A DNA stretch of 64,000 bases, taken from the NCBI RefSeq assembly GCF_040802235.1, contig NC_133166.1:116884991-116948990 (forward strand), written 5' to 3'. The position numbers and the translations under genes are program-made. Positions within the stretch are counted from its first letter, which is position 1, and the number at the start of each line of letters is the position of its first letter. This document shows, in pieces, positions 11,078 to 21,872 of this stretch. The notes below the pieces were generated by a model that saw only the letters and a program-made list of their open reading frames with translations, was not told the origin of the DNA and ran no database searches. This DNA is from Manis javanica (Eukaryota; Chordata; Mammalia; Pholidota; Manidae).

Positions 11078-11553
11078 CTGGCAGCAGCAGTGACAGAGCG
11101 GCCCACATGAGCCCTGGCGGCAGCACCAGAGGGGCCCGGGAGAGGCCTGTGAGAGCTCGCAGCGATGCCAGAAGGGCCCGGGAGCAGCCTGCAGGAGCTG
11201 GCAGCGGCAGCGGAGGAGCAGCCCAGGAGCAGCCGCGCCCCCAGCAGCAGCTCAGCCCGGCGCACAGCTGCCCAGGGCCAGACCCAAAGGCCACTGTTGG
11301 CACACAGCTGCCCGGCAGGGGCACTGTTTTCATAGGGGAGCGCACCCGGTGTGCCCGCCACTCCCTGCAGGGCTCTGTGCTGCTCTGGTGGAGACCCCGC
11401 CCACAGCAGCTTAGGAGATTAACCCGGGGCTGCTCCAGGAGTGAGGGTAACCAACACAGGCAGCGGAGAAGGGCAAGGCGACCAGCAAGCAGGAAAGGAC
11501 TTTGTTCTCCCAGCTGAAACACCCGCAACCTGCCTACAGCCACCGCTTTCACC
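11078..11553 (+). promoter_or_regulatory. L1 5'UTR / internal promoter
   Basis: A GC- and CpG-rich leader of about 475 bases before ORF1, unlike the A-rich body. Near 11110-11210 two similar units of about 42 bases follow each other, each with GGGCCCGGGAG, then AGGCCTG or CAGCCTG, then an AGAGCT or GGAGCT end. They look like short promoter repeats. In L1s this region carries the internal polymerase II promoter; the antisense frame covering it is not expected to be a gene. Confidence 0.75.
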
Positions 11554-12383
11554 ATGAAAAGGCAGAAGAATTTAGTCCAGTCCAAAATAGTCCAGACAAC
11601 CCCTGAGAGAGGGCTGGGGGAGATAGACCTAACCAATCTCCCTGAAAAAGAATTCAAAATAAAGGTCATAACCATGCTGATGGATCTGCAGAGAAATATG
11701 CAAGAGCTAAGGGATGAAGTCCAGAGGGAGATTATAGAAATGAAACAATCTCTGGAAGGACTTAAGAGCAGACTGGATGAGGTGCAAGAGGCCGTTAATG
11801 GAATATAAATCGGAGAACAGGAACACAGAGCAGCCGAGGCAGAGAGAGAGAGAAAAGGATGTCCAGGAATGAGAATATTAAGAGAACTGTGTGACCAATC
11901 CAAACAGAACAATATTCGCATTATAGGGGTACCAGAAAAAGAAGAGAGAGAAAAAGGGATAGAAAGTGTCTTTGAAGAAATAATTGCTGAAAATTTCCCC
12001 AAACTGGGGGAGGAAGCACACAGAACCCCCAACAGAAGGGACCCAAGGAGGACAACACCAAGATACATAATAATTAAAATGGCAAAGATCAAGGACAAGG
12101 ACAGAGTTTTAAAGGCAGCCAGAGAGAGGAAAAAGGTCACCTACAAAGCAAAACCCATCAGGCTATCATCAGACTTCTCAACAGAAACCTTACAGGCCAG
12201 AAGAGAATGGCATATATATTTAATGCAATGAAAGAGAAGGGCCTTGAACCAAGGATACTGTATCCAGCACGACTATCATTTAAATATGAAGGAGGGATTA
12301 GACAATTCCCAGACAAGCAAAAGTTGAGGGAATTTGCCTCCCACAAACCACCTCTACAGGGCATTGTAGAGGGACTGCTCTAG
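11554..12383 (+). pseudogene. L1 ORF1p (RNA-binding chaperone), broken
   Basis: ORF1p forms trimers that coat L1 RNA. The start ATG follows the 5'UTR and the N-terminal basic MKRQKN end is present. Residues about 30-80 form the leucine/isoleucine heptad coiled coil. A TAA at 11806-11808 stops the frame after 84 codons. The same frame resumes and, from 11869, shows the RRM landmark NIRIIGVPE, then a basic C-terminal domain (ARREWH). A shift near 12215-12231 moves the last 50 codons (FNAMKEKGLEPRILYPARL-like) to another frame that ends at TAG 12381-12383. With one stop and one shift there is no functional product. Confidence 0.92.
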
Positions 12384-12719
12384 ATGGGAGCACTCCTAAG
12401 GCTAAATAGATGTCACCAGAGAAAATAAAATCACAGCAAAGAAAGCAAACCAACCAAATACTAACTAAAGACAAAAAATAAAATCAACTACCCACAAAAG
12501 CAGTCAAAGGAAACACAAAAGAGCACAGAATAAAACAACCAACATACGAAGAATGGAGGAGGAGGAATAAGAAGGGAGAGAAATAAAGAATCACCAGAGA
12601 GTGTTTATAATAGCTCAATAAGCGAGTTAAGTTACACAGTAAGATAGTAAAGAAGTTAACCTTGAACGTTTGGTAACCACGAACCTAAAGCCTGCAATGG
12701 CAATAAGTACATATCTTTC

Positions 12720-15700
12720 AATATCACCCTAAATGTAAATGGACTGAATGCACCAATCAAAAGACACAGAGTAAAGAATGGATAAAAAAGCAAGACCCAT
12801 CTATATGCTGCTTACAATGGACTCACCTCAAACCCAAAGACATGCACAGACTAAAAGTCGAGGGATGGAAAAAGATATTTCATGCAAACAAGAGGGAGAA
12901 AAAAGCAGGTGTTGCAGTACTAACATCAGACAAAATAGACTTCAAAACAAAGAAAGTAACAAGAGATAAAGAAGGACATTACATAATGATAAAGGGCTCA
13001 GTCCAACAAGAGGACATAACCATTATAAATATATATGCACCCAGCACAGGAGCACCAGCATATGTGAAACAAATACTAACAGAACTAAAGGAGGAAATAG
13101 AATGCAATGCATTTGCTCTAGGAGACTTCAACACACCACTCACTCCAAAGGACAGATCCACAAAACAGAATATAAGTAAGGACACAGAGGCACTGAACAA
13201 CACACTACAACAGATGGACCTAATAGACATCTACAGAACTCTACATCCAAAAGCAACAGGATACACATTCTTCTCAAGTGCACATGGAACATTCTCCAGA
13301 ATAGACCACACACTAGGCCACAAAAAGAACCTCAATAAATTCAAAAAGATTGAAATCCTACCAACCAACTTTTCATATCACAAAGGTATAAAACTAGAAA
13401 TAAATTGCACAAAGAAAGCAAAAAGCTCACAAACACGTGGAGGCTTAACAACATGCTCCTAAATTATCAATGGATCAATGCCAAATTAAAATAGAAATCA
13501 AGCAATATATGGAAACAAATGACAACAACAACACAAAGCCCCAACTTCTGTGGGACACAGCGAAAGCAGTCTTCAGAGGAAAGTATATAGCAATCCAAGC
13601 ATATTTAAAGAAGGAAGAACAATCCCAAATGAATAGTCTAACATCACAATTATCGAAATTGGATAAAGAAGAACAAATGAGGCCTGAAATCAGCAGAAGG
13701 AGGGACATAATAAAGATCAGAGAAGAAATAAATAAAATTGAGAAGAATAAAGCAATAGAAAAAAATCAATGAAACCAAGAGCTGGTTCTTTGAGAAAATA
13801 AACAAAATAGATAAGCCTCTAGCCAGACTTACTAAGAGAAAAAGAGAATCAACACACATTAACAGAATCAGAAACAAGAAAGGAAAAATCACGACAGACC
13901 CCACAGAAATACAAAGAATTATTAGAGACTACTATGAAAACCTATATGCTAACAAGCTGGGAAACCTAGAAGAAATGGACAACTTCCTAGAAAAATACAA
14001 CCTTCCAAGACTGACTAAGGAAGAAACAGAAAATCTAAACAGATTACCAGCAACGAAATTGAAGCGGTAATCAAAAAACTACCCAAGAACAAAAACCCCG
14101 GGCCAGATGGATTTACCTCAGAATTTTATCAGACATACAGAGAAGACATAACACCCATTCTCCTTAAAGTTTTCCAAAAAATAGAAGAGGAGGGAATACT
14201 CCCAAACTCATTCTATGAAACCAACATCACCCTAATACCAAAACCAGGCAAAGACCCCACCAAAAAAGAAAACTACAACCAATATCCCTGGTGAACATAG
14301 ATGCAAAAACACTCAACAAAATATTAGCAAACCAAATTCAAAAATACATCAAAAGGATCACACACCATGACCAAGTGGGATTCATCCCAGGGGTGCAAGG
14401 ATGGTATAACATTCGAAAGTCCATCAACATCATCCACCACATCAACAAAAAGAAGGACAAAAACCAGAAGATTATCTCCACAGATGCTGAAAAAGCATTA
14501 GACAAAATTCAACATCCATTCATGAAAAAGACTCTCAACAAAATGGGCATAGAGGGCAAGTACCTCAACATAATAAAGGCCATATATGATAAACCGACAG
14601 CCAACATCATACTGAACAGCGAGAAGCTGAAAGCTTTTCCTCTGAGATCGGGAACAAGACAGGGATGCCCACTCTCCCCACTGTTATTCAACATAGTACT
14701 GGAGGTCCTAGCCACAGCAATTAGACAAAACAAAGAAATATAAGGAATCCAGATTGGTAAAGAAGTTAAACTGTCACTATTTGCAGATGATATGATATTG
14801 TACATAAAAAACCCTAAAGACTCCACACCAAAACTACTAGAACTGATATCGGAATTCAGCAAAGTTGCAGGATACAAAATTAACACACAGAAATCTGTAG
14901 CTTTCCTATACATTAACAATGAACCAATAGAAAGAGAAATCAGAAAAACAATTCCATTCACAATTGCATCAAAAAGAATAAAATACCTAGAAATAAACCT
15001 AACCAAGGAAGTGAAAGACCTATACCCTGAAAACTATAAGACACTCTTAAGAGAAATTAAAGAGGACACTAACAAATGGAAACTCATCCCATGCTCCTGG
15101 CTAGGAAGAGTTAATATTGTCAAAATGGCCATCCTGCCCAAAGCAATATACAGATTCGATGCAACCCCTATCAAATTACCAACAGCATTCTTCAACGAAC
15201 TAGAACAAATAGTTCAAAAATTCATATGGAAACACCAAAGACCCCAAATAGCCAAAGCAATCCTGAGAAGGAAGAATAAAGTGGGGGTGGATCTCGCTCC
15301 CCAACTTCAAGCTCTACTACAAAGCTATAGTAATCAAGACAATTTGGTACTGGCACAATAACAGAGCCACAGACCAGTGGAACAGAATAGAGACTCCAGA
15401 CATTAACCCAAACATATATGGTCAATTAATATACGATAAAGGAGCCATGGACATACAATGGGAAAATGACAGTCTCTTCAACAGATGGTGCTGGCAAAAC
15501 TGGACAGCTACATGTAAGAGAATGAAACTGGATCACTGTCTAACCCCATACAGAAAAGTAAATTGGAAATGGATCAAAGACTTGAATGTAAGTCATGAAA
15601 CCATAAAACTCTTAGAAAAAAACATAGGCAAAAATCTCTTGGATGTAAACATGAGCGACTTCTTCATGAACATATCTTCCCAGGCAAGGGAAACAAAGGC

Positions 15701-16508
15701 AAAAATGAACAAGTGGGACTATATCAAGCTGAAAAGCTTCTGTACAGCAAAAGACACCATCAATAGAACAAAAAGGTACCCTACAGTATGGGAGAATATT
15801 TTCATAAATGACAGATCCGATAAAGGACTGACATCCAAAATATATAAAGAGCTCACATTCCTCAACAAACAAAAAGCAAATAATCAAATTAAAAAATGGG
15901 CAAAGAAGCTGAACACACAGTTCTCTAAAGAAGAAATTCAGATGGCCAACAGACACATGAGAAGATGCTCCACATCACTAATCATCAGAGAAATGCAAAT
16001 TAAAACCACAATGAGATATCACCTCACCCCAGTAAGGATCGCCACCATCCAAAAGACAAACAACAACAAATGTTGGCGAGGCTGTGGAGAAAGGGGAACC
16101 CTCCTACACTGCTGGTGGGAATGTAAATTAGTTCAACCATTGTGGAAAGCAATATGGAGGTTTCTCAAAATGCTCAAAATAGACTTACCATTTGACCCAG
16201 GAATTCCACTTCTAGGAATTTACCCTAAGGATGCAGCACTCCAGTTTGAAAAAGACAGATGCACCCCTATGTTTATCGCAGCACTATTTACAATAGCCAA
16301 GATATGGAAGCAACCTAAGTGTCCATCAGTAGATGAACGGATAAAGAAGATGTGGTACATACACAATGGAATATTATTCAGCCATAAGAAGAAAACAAAT
16401 CCTACCATTTGCAACAACATGGATGGAGCTAGAGGGTATTATGCTCAGTGAAATAAGCCAGGTGGAGAAAGACAAGTACCAAATGATTTCACTCATATGT
16501 GGAGTATA
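12720..16508 (+). pseudogene. L1 ORF2p (endonuclease / reverse transcriptase), broken
   Basis: ORF2p nicks DNA and reverse-transcribes L1 RNA at the nick. Pieces in order: endonuclease N-terminus at about 12728 (LNVNGLNAPIKRHR) and endonuclease body 12842-13462 with GDFN and IDHTLGH; linker 13470-13772; PGPDGF near 14100; reverse transcriptase 14291-14743 with STDAEKALD and [12 protein letters not shown] at 14780-14791; C-terminal part 15447-16451 with the CWRGCG...HCWWEC knuckle at about 16070-16130. Decay: TGG at 12818-12820 replaces the catalytic Glu codon, TAT at 13376-13378 replaces the Asp of the SDH motif, TAA lies at 14741-14743, and shifts occur near 13460, 13770, 14040, 14290, 15300 and 16360. 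Confidence 0.93.
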
Positions 16509-16856
16509 AGAACAAAGGAAAACTGAAGGAACAAAACAGCAGCAGAAGCACAGAACCCAAGAATGGACTAACAGTTACCAAAGGGAAAGGGACTGGGGAG
16601 GATGGGTGGGAAGGGAGGGATAAGGGTGGGGAAGAAGAAAGGGGGCCTTACAATTAGCATGTATAATGTGTGGAGGGGGGCACGGGGAGGGCTGTGCAAC
16701 ACAGAGAAGACAAGTAGTAGTGACTCTACAGCATCTTACTATGCTGATGGACAGTGACTGTAATGGGGTTGGTGGGGGGGACTTGGTGAAGGAGGGAGTG
16801 TAGTAAACATAATGTTCTTCATGTAATTGTAGATTAATGATACCAAAAAAAAAAAG
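16509..16856 (+). repeat. L1 3'UTR with purine/G-tract and A-tail
   Basis: After the expected ORF2 stop comes a G-rich purine run (16577-16650) with several GGG and GGGG blocks able to form a quadruplex, then a short unique end and an A-run. Copies A and C have the same order. Confidence 0.85.
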
Positions 16857-16869
16857 AAAGCCATCAAAC
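16857..16869. repeat. L1 target word, right copy
   Basis: AAAGCCATCAAAC, identical to 9531-9543. Confidence 0.8.
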
Positions 16870-17495
16870 CCAGGAATAGTTGGCTTCCTTGTTCTGACTG
16901 GAGCAGAGTGCGTGAAGAGGACCCAGTGCGACACTGTGGGTCCAAACAAAACAATTGCCATTCTCTTCCCCAAAGGAGGACCGAAAACCTTCTTTTGACC
17001 TGATAATATTCTGAGTTTGAGCTGCTGTAGTTTGTGCTGAGAATTTAGTGGAGGCTTTTGGTTTCCTTATTAAGCTGATTTAAAAGAAAATTCTGTATAA
17101 CAAGAAATAATAAAATGAGCCATAGCTGGAATTATAGTTTGACATTTCAAGATAAACACTAGCTAGGTATTATGGCTGACAAACTCAGATTCAATCTTGG
17201 AGTGTCTGTCAAGGTAACAGAGATGGGTCAGTGGGAGTGACTATTCCCATGTCTCTGGGGCCCCTGTTAGTCTGGGCCCGTACAAGCAGTTTCTCTGATT
17301 TCCGCAGCCGCCAAGTATTACTACACAGTCCTTCTTAACAGGAAGTCATGGGACTCCGAGGTTAAGAAACATGCCTTAGATCTCAGAGATAAGGCCAGAG
17401 ATTGGCTGCCATTTATCTCTCTCCAAATCAATGTCCTTTTTGATAGACCTTATTGACTTTCCACTTATATACCAAGTTATCTGACTGTAAGGTAG
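16870..17495. other. no gene seen; unassigned
   Basis: Mixed DNA with no long open frame and no family recognised. Confidence 0.5.
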
Positions 17496-17500
17496 GAAGG
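17496..17500. repeat. target-site duplication GAAGG, left copy
   Basis: Matches 17921-17925. Confidence 0.85.
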
Positions 17501-17920
17501 TGTGGATAATGTAAAGCCTCCTGTGGCCAGCATTCTCACCCGGCCCTGGTCGGCTAGCTCACTACACACATGTGGGCAGTATGTCGTTATTGGCTCTATA
17601 CAAACAGCTCTGCCCAGTGCCCTGGGTGACAACGGTGGCACGGCCGCTGCATGGCTGCAGGAGAGCAGAGGCTGGAGTGGTGGCAGCACCAAGGACAGAG
17701 GCCCAGAGGATGGCCGTGTGGGCAGAGAGGCCCAGAGGCAGAGACGGGCTTGCTGCCTGCAGACTCGCCCTGAGTGGACAGGATTCTAGTGACTGACCTG
17801 CCACTGTGGGACTAAAGTTGGGTATAAACCCTTTCATCCCAAGAATGTTCCACTGTCATTTCTTTGGTCTCATTGAATCCATAGCGAACTTGTCAGGGGC
17901 TGAAACCCACTGGCAGGACA
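17501..17920 (+). mobile_element. solo LTR, family A, subtype A1
   Basis: 420 bp from TGTGGATAAT to TGGCAGGACA, with GAAGG on both sides. The TATA position reads TATACAAA (17597-17604) and the polyadenylation position reads ACTAAAG, so both are damaged relative to the copy at 8240-8650. No internal viral sequence. It sits just upstream of an old L1 piece, as three other LTRs in this window sit in or beside L1 DNA. Confidence 0.88.
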
Positions 17921-17925
17921 GAAGG
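17921..17925. repeat. target-site duplication GAAGG, right copy
   Basis: Identical to 17496-17500. Confidence 0.85.
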
Positions 17926-17959
17926 TCTTAAGAGCATTCATAGGGAAAATATGGATGAT

Positions 17960-18300
17960 CAATACATGAATGACAATTAGGCTGAAAACAGACTCATCAC
18001 CAGTGACAGTGGAAGCCAGGAGACAGCATAATGTTTTCAAAGTGCCATTGTTGTGAAGTAAAGGCACTGCAAAACAGACAGAAATCAAGTTTACCAGCAA
18101 CAGATCTCAACCAAAGGAGGTGCTAAAGGGTGTACTTCAGGACGGAGGAAAACAGTCCCGTAAGAGAAGGTCTGAGATGGAAGAAGGAACGGGGGGCAGA
18201 TGAATCGGTAAACATGCCGTGTGGGTAAGCCTTAACAAATAGAGACTGTATAAAATAATAGAAATACTATTTATTTTGAGGTATTATTAAAAAGCAAATT
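17960..18300 (+). repeat. old LINE-1 / HAL1 ORF1 3'-end fragment
   Basis: Contains GACAGCATAATGTTTTCAAA, an ACAGACAGAAATCAAG block, GGTGCTAAAGGGTGTACTTC and GGTAAACATGCCGTGTGGGT, matching in order the end of ORF1 and the spacer after it in old L1-type elements. No usable frame remains. Confidence 0.6.
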
Positions 18301-20599
18301 AAAGTGAAGGCACTTTCAGGTAGTCACTGTAACTCACTGACCCCGCAGAAGATGGGGAGGACAGATGAAAGGGTGAAAAGCCCTGGGGCAGATGGGTCAG
18401 TTATTAAAATCCGTGTCAGCTCCACACCACCCCTCCGTATTTGGCTTTGGGATGGTGGGGCTGGAACTCTGGGGGCATTTCTGCTTGCCAGCAGGGTCCC
18501 TGTTGGGCTCTGCCAATGAGGGGCCTTGGGGAGAGGCTGCAAGGCGACGGGGGTTAAGCCTTACCTTCCAGAGTGGAGGGCAGCTACGGGATTCCTGGGC
18601 ATTCTTCTGTAAGAAAGATTTGTCCCCTTTCCCTTATTTATTTATTCAGTTATTCCTTTACATCAGTGTGGACTCATGCATATTTATTTTACATTTTGGT
18701 CTGTGGTCAATACTACATTATTTATTTTGCTGCTCAAATTATTCTAGCTTTGGCCACTGGAAGCTTTTCTGGTTGGTTCCTGTGGCCCTTTGACATATCC
18801 TATCTTTGTGAGTTGTCTTGTTTTGTTTGCACTTCCTTCCTTTTGACAATATAAGAAGTTCCAGGTTTATTGTATATTTTCCCTGTCCCAGGGAATGAGC
18901 CATTTCTGGGTTCTGGAGGGGAAACCTGAAAGCTGTTCTTAAATTTTTGGGGGTGCAGAGGGCTCAGGGCATGGACTAATCCCTTCCACAGACCAGGGAG
19001 GGGGACCATCGTCCCTGCCTGCCAGCTGGAGTACTGGGAGGGCAGAAGCCAGAGGCTGGGCCAAGGAAAGGGTCAGCCTGGCCCAGCAGAGGCAGGGCTG
19101 GGGTGCTAGGCCTCGTGGTGTGGGTGCCTGACAGATGCCAGCTGGTAGCTGCCTGATCATGAGCACAGGTGGGAGGCCCAGGAATGTCTGGGGGGAAGAT
19201 TGACAGAACTTTGCAGGGAGCTGAGACCCCAGACAAGGAAGGGTCAAGAAAAACCACAGGTTTTACTGGCCCTGTGACACCAGCCACCCCTAGGCAGCAT
19301 CTGTGCCCACAGCTGGGGAGGCCTGGGGTAGCACTGGCTACACGAGCAAATGCTCAAAGCATAGACAGTGTGCAGAACAGCTTTTGAGCCCATCTCAGCC
19401 CGTGCAAGCAGCAACTCCAATCTGATGAAAACGCAGGGCAGTAGAGACATGGTCAAACAACAGAGAATAAAACACTATGTGATTTACAAGACAGACAAGA
19501 TCACCCATAAAAGGTTACTTTAGCCCTGAATTTAAAATTTATACTGGTTCTAAAAAGTACACATTTGCAAGTATTGTCACTTTGGGATATTACAAAAGCC
19601 ATTTCCTAAGAACTTAAAGATTCTGATTTTGAATCACAGAAGGTAAAGTGAAAGAAACTGCTGTCCGAAAATTGGGATAAATGTCAGCTGAATGGCTCAA
19701 ACAGCAGAGCCATGATTTTATGGGCAAAACAGATTTCTTAAAGCAATATCAAAAGGCCTGAGTTCAGTAGTTACTTCGAATATCCTAATCTCAAAGAAAT
19801 TTGCCCCCTCTTTGTCCAGACGCTTTGCATTGTCAGAGCACAGGAAAGTAAAGACACTTCACAGCCAGCAGATTATTAAGCAAATACTGTGTTTGCTGGA
19901 TGCCTATAAATCTTCCAGGCTGACTGCCAGCCAATTGGTGGAGCGATTCTCGCCTGGGATCAGCAGGTGGGAGTCCAGGTGGGAGCTGGGGCTGGGGTGC
20001 GCTCCAGGGTTCCACTCTGGGGGGCAGGCGGGGTGGGCAGCACGTGCATGGACAGTTGGGGGCTCAGGGGTCCTGAGGACTCTCTCAGGGGCAGGAGCAA
20101 TTTGGCGGTCAGCCAGGCTCCCTCCACTGCCGTTATGCACAGCTCGAGGCCCTGCAACAGAAGCAAGGGGCTCCTCTCCAGAAACTTCCTGGCCAACAGA
20201 GGCGCCTCAGGCTGAAAGAAACTCCAGGAAAGCACGCTAAATGCCAAGTCCCTAATGCCAGAGCCACCTGCAGAGAAGAGCCACGCCAGAGAGGCTGCCT
20301 GGTGTGGGGGCGAATTTGAGGGCGGGAGGCTTCACCAGGAACCCGCACACCCCGCTGCTCCAGGTGCAAATCGGTGTCTCCGTGTGGCTGTGGTTCGGTG
20401 GTGTCTAAGGAACGAGGCACACATCCTCCCTGTGCAGGATTCAGGGCGAGGAGTACGGGCTTGCGGGAGAGCTTAGTAGAGGAGACGGCTGGGGAGGGGC
20501 TCTGGGCCGGTGCTTTGTTACCCAAAGCGAACCTCACAGGGGAGTCGTTTGCTGTCTCCAGGAACTGGCCAGCTCTGGGAGAGGCAGCTCTCCAGGTTC
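18301..20599. other. no gene seen; possible old repeat near 18610-18920
   Basis: About 18610-18920 (TTATTTATTTATTCAGTTAT, TTGCTGCTCAAATTATTC, CTTTGGCCACTGGAAGC) looks like an ancient interspersed repeat of unsettled family. The part from 19800 to 20550 is GC-rich with overlapping frames of 130-142 codons on both strands and no domains. Nothing supports a gene. Confidence 0.4.
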
Positions 20600-21645
20600 A
20601 AGGTCCCAAATGCCAGAGTATCAAGAATACAGAACATAAGAAAATACAGTCAATACGGCGGCGTATACATAGAGTGGAATATTACTCAACCTTAAAGAGG
20701 AAGGGAACTGCAACACATGTTACAGCATGGATGACCCTGAAGGCATTATGGGAAGTGAAATAAGCCAGACACAGGACAAATTCTGTATGACTCCCCTCAG
20801 GTGAGGAACTCGGTCAGAGTCACAGGGTGTCCCCATCGCTGATCATCAGGGAGACCCACGTGAACCCCACCATGAGCGAGCACCTCACGCCCGCCGGAAC
20901 GGCCGCTCCCAAGACAGCAGGTGCCAGTGAGCGTGCGGAGAGGAGGGAGCCTCCCTACACTGCCCGCGGGAATGTCAATCGGTGCTGCCCCTGTGGAAAA
21001 CAATATGGAGGTTCCTCAAAAAACTAAAAATGGAAATACCATACAACTCAGCAATTCCATTTCTGGGGATTTACCTGAAGAAAACAAAATCACTAATTTG
21101 AGAAGATATACGCACGCAGCATTATTCACAACAGCAAATACATGGAACAACCCAAGTGCTCATTAATAGATGAATGGAAAAAGATGCGGTACATATATAT
21201 GATGGAATGTTGTTCAAAAAATTCTTGCCATTTGGGTCGACATAGAGGGTATTGTGCTCAGTGAAATAAACCAGGCAGAGAAAGACAAATACCACATGAT
21301 TTCACTTATATAGAGAATCAAAAAAATCAAACAATCAAACAAACAAGAAATAGACCCACAAATACAGACAACAGACTGTTGGTTAGCATAGGGAGTGGGG
21401 TGGGGGATGGGTGAAATATGTAAAGGGGATAAAGAGGTACAAACTGTAAATTGTAAAATAAATTAGTCATAGGAATGGAAGTACAACAGAGAGAATATAA
21501 CCAATAATACTGTAACTCTTGTATGGTAATGGGGTAACTACACTTACTGTGACAAGCATCTAGTAATGTATATACTTATTGAGTCACTATGTTATACATC
21601 TGAAACCAGTATAATATTGTGTATCTAATTTATTCCAATTTAAAA
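20600..21645 (+). repeat. old LINE-1 3' end (L1MA-like)
   Basis: Two collinear parts. About 20600-20810 has GAGTGGAATATTACTCAACC and GTGAAATAAGCCAGACACAG. About 20830-21645 has the ORF2 C-terminus (CTACACTGCCCGCGGGAATG, AAACAATATGGAGGTTCC, CAGCAATTCCATTTCTGGGG) and a 3'UTR ending TTATACATCTGAAACCAG and ATTTAAAAAAAG. The parts overlap the element in the wrong order, so there are at least two insertions or a rearrangement. Confidence 0.75.
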
Positions 21646-21872
21646 AAAGTCATAGAGACAGAAGTAGAATGGTGGTTGCCAGAGGCTAAAGGGGGCGCGG
21701 AATGGCGAGTTAGCGCCTAATGGGGACACACTTTCTGTGGGGGATGACGGGAATGTTCTGGAGATGGATGGTGGTGATGGCTGCACAGTAAGGTGAATAT
21801 ATTTAATGCCACTGAATAGTTTAAAATGGTTAATTTAATGTTGTGTGTATTTTACCACAATAAAAGAAAAAC
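21646..21872 (+). repeat. old LINE-1 3' end (L1MB-like)
   Basis: Shows AGAATGGTGGTTGCCAGAGG, TTCTGGAGATGGATGGTGGT, TTAATGCCACTGAATAG and TTTACCACAATAAAAGAAAA, the usual end of this L1 group with its poly(A). Confidence 0.8.

Larger units (their letters stand above)
11078..16856 (+). mobile_element. young LINE-1, near full length (copy B)
   Basis: In order: GC-rich 5'UTR (11078-11553), ORF1 (11554-12383), inter-ORF spacer (12384-12720), ORF2 with endonuclease, reverse transcriptase and C-terminal zinc-knuckle parts (12720-16508), 3'UTR with a G-rich purine tract, and an A-tail (16843-16856). At about 5.8 kb it is close to the usual full length. A perfect copy of the left target word follows it. 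Both frames carry stops and shifts, so it cannot move by its own proteins. Confidence 0.95.

Noticed and set aside
11073..12140. 355-codon open frame on the minus strand
   Set aside because: It is antisense to the L1 5'UTR and ORF1. The A-rich sense strand leaves few stops in the antisense phase, and the product shows only low-complexity Ser/Leu/Pro sequence.
15447..16451. 334-codon frame as a host gene
   Set aside because: It is the C-terminal part of L1 ORF2 (zinc-knuckle and WKQPKCPS motifs), bounded by frameshifts.
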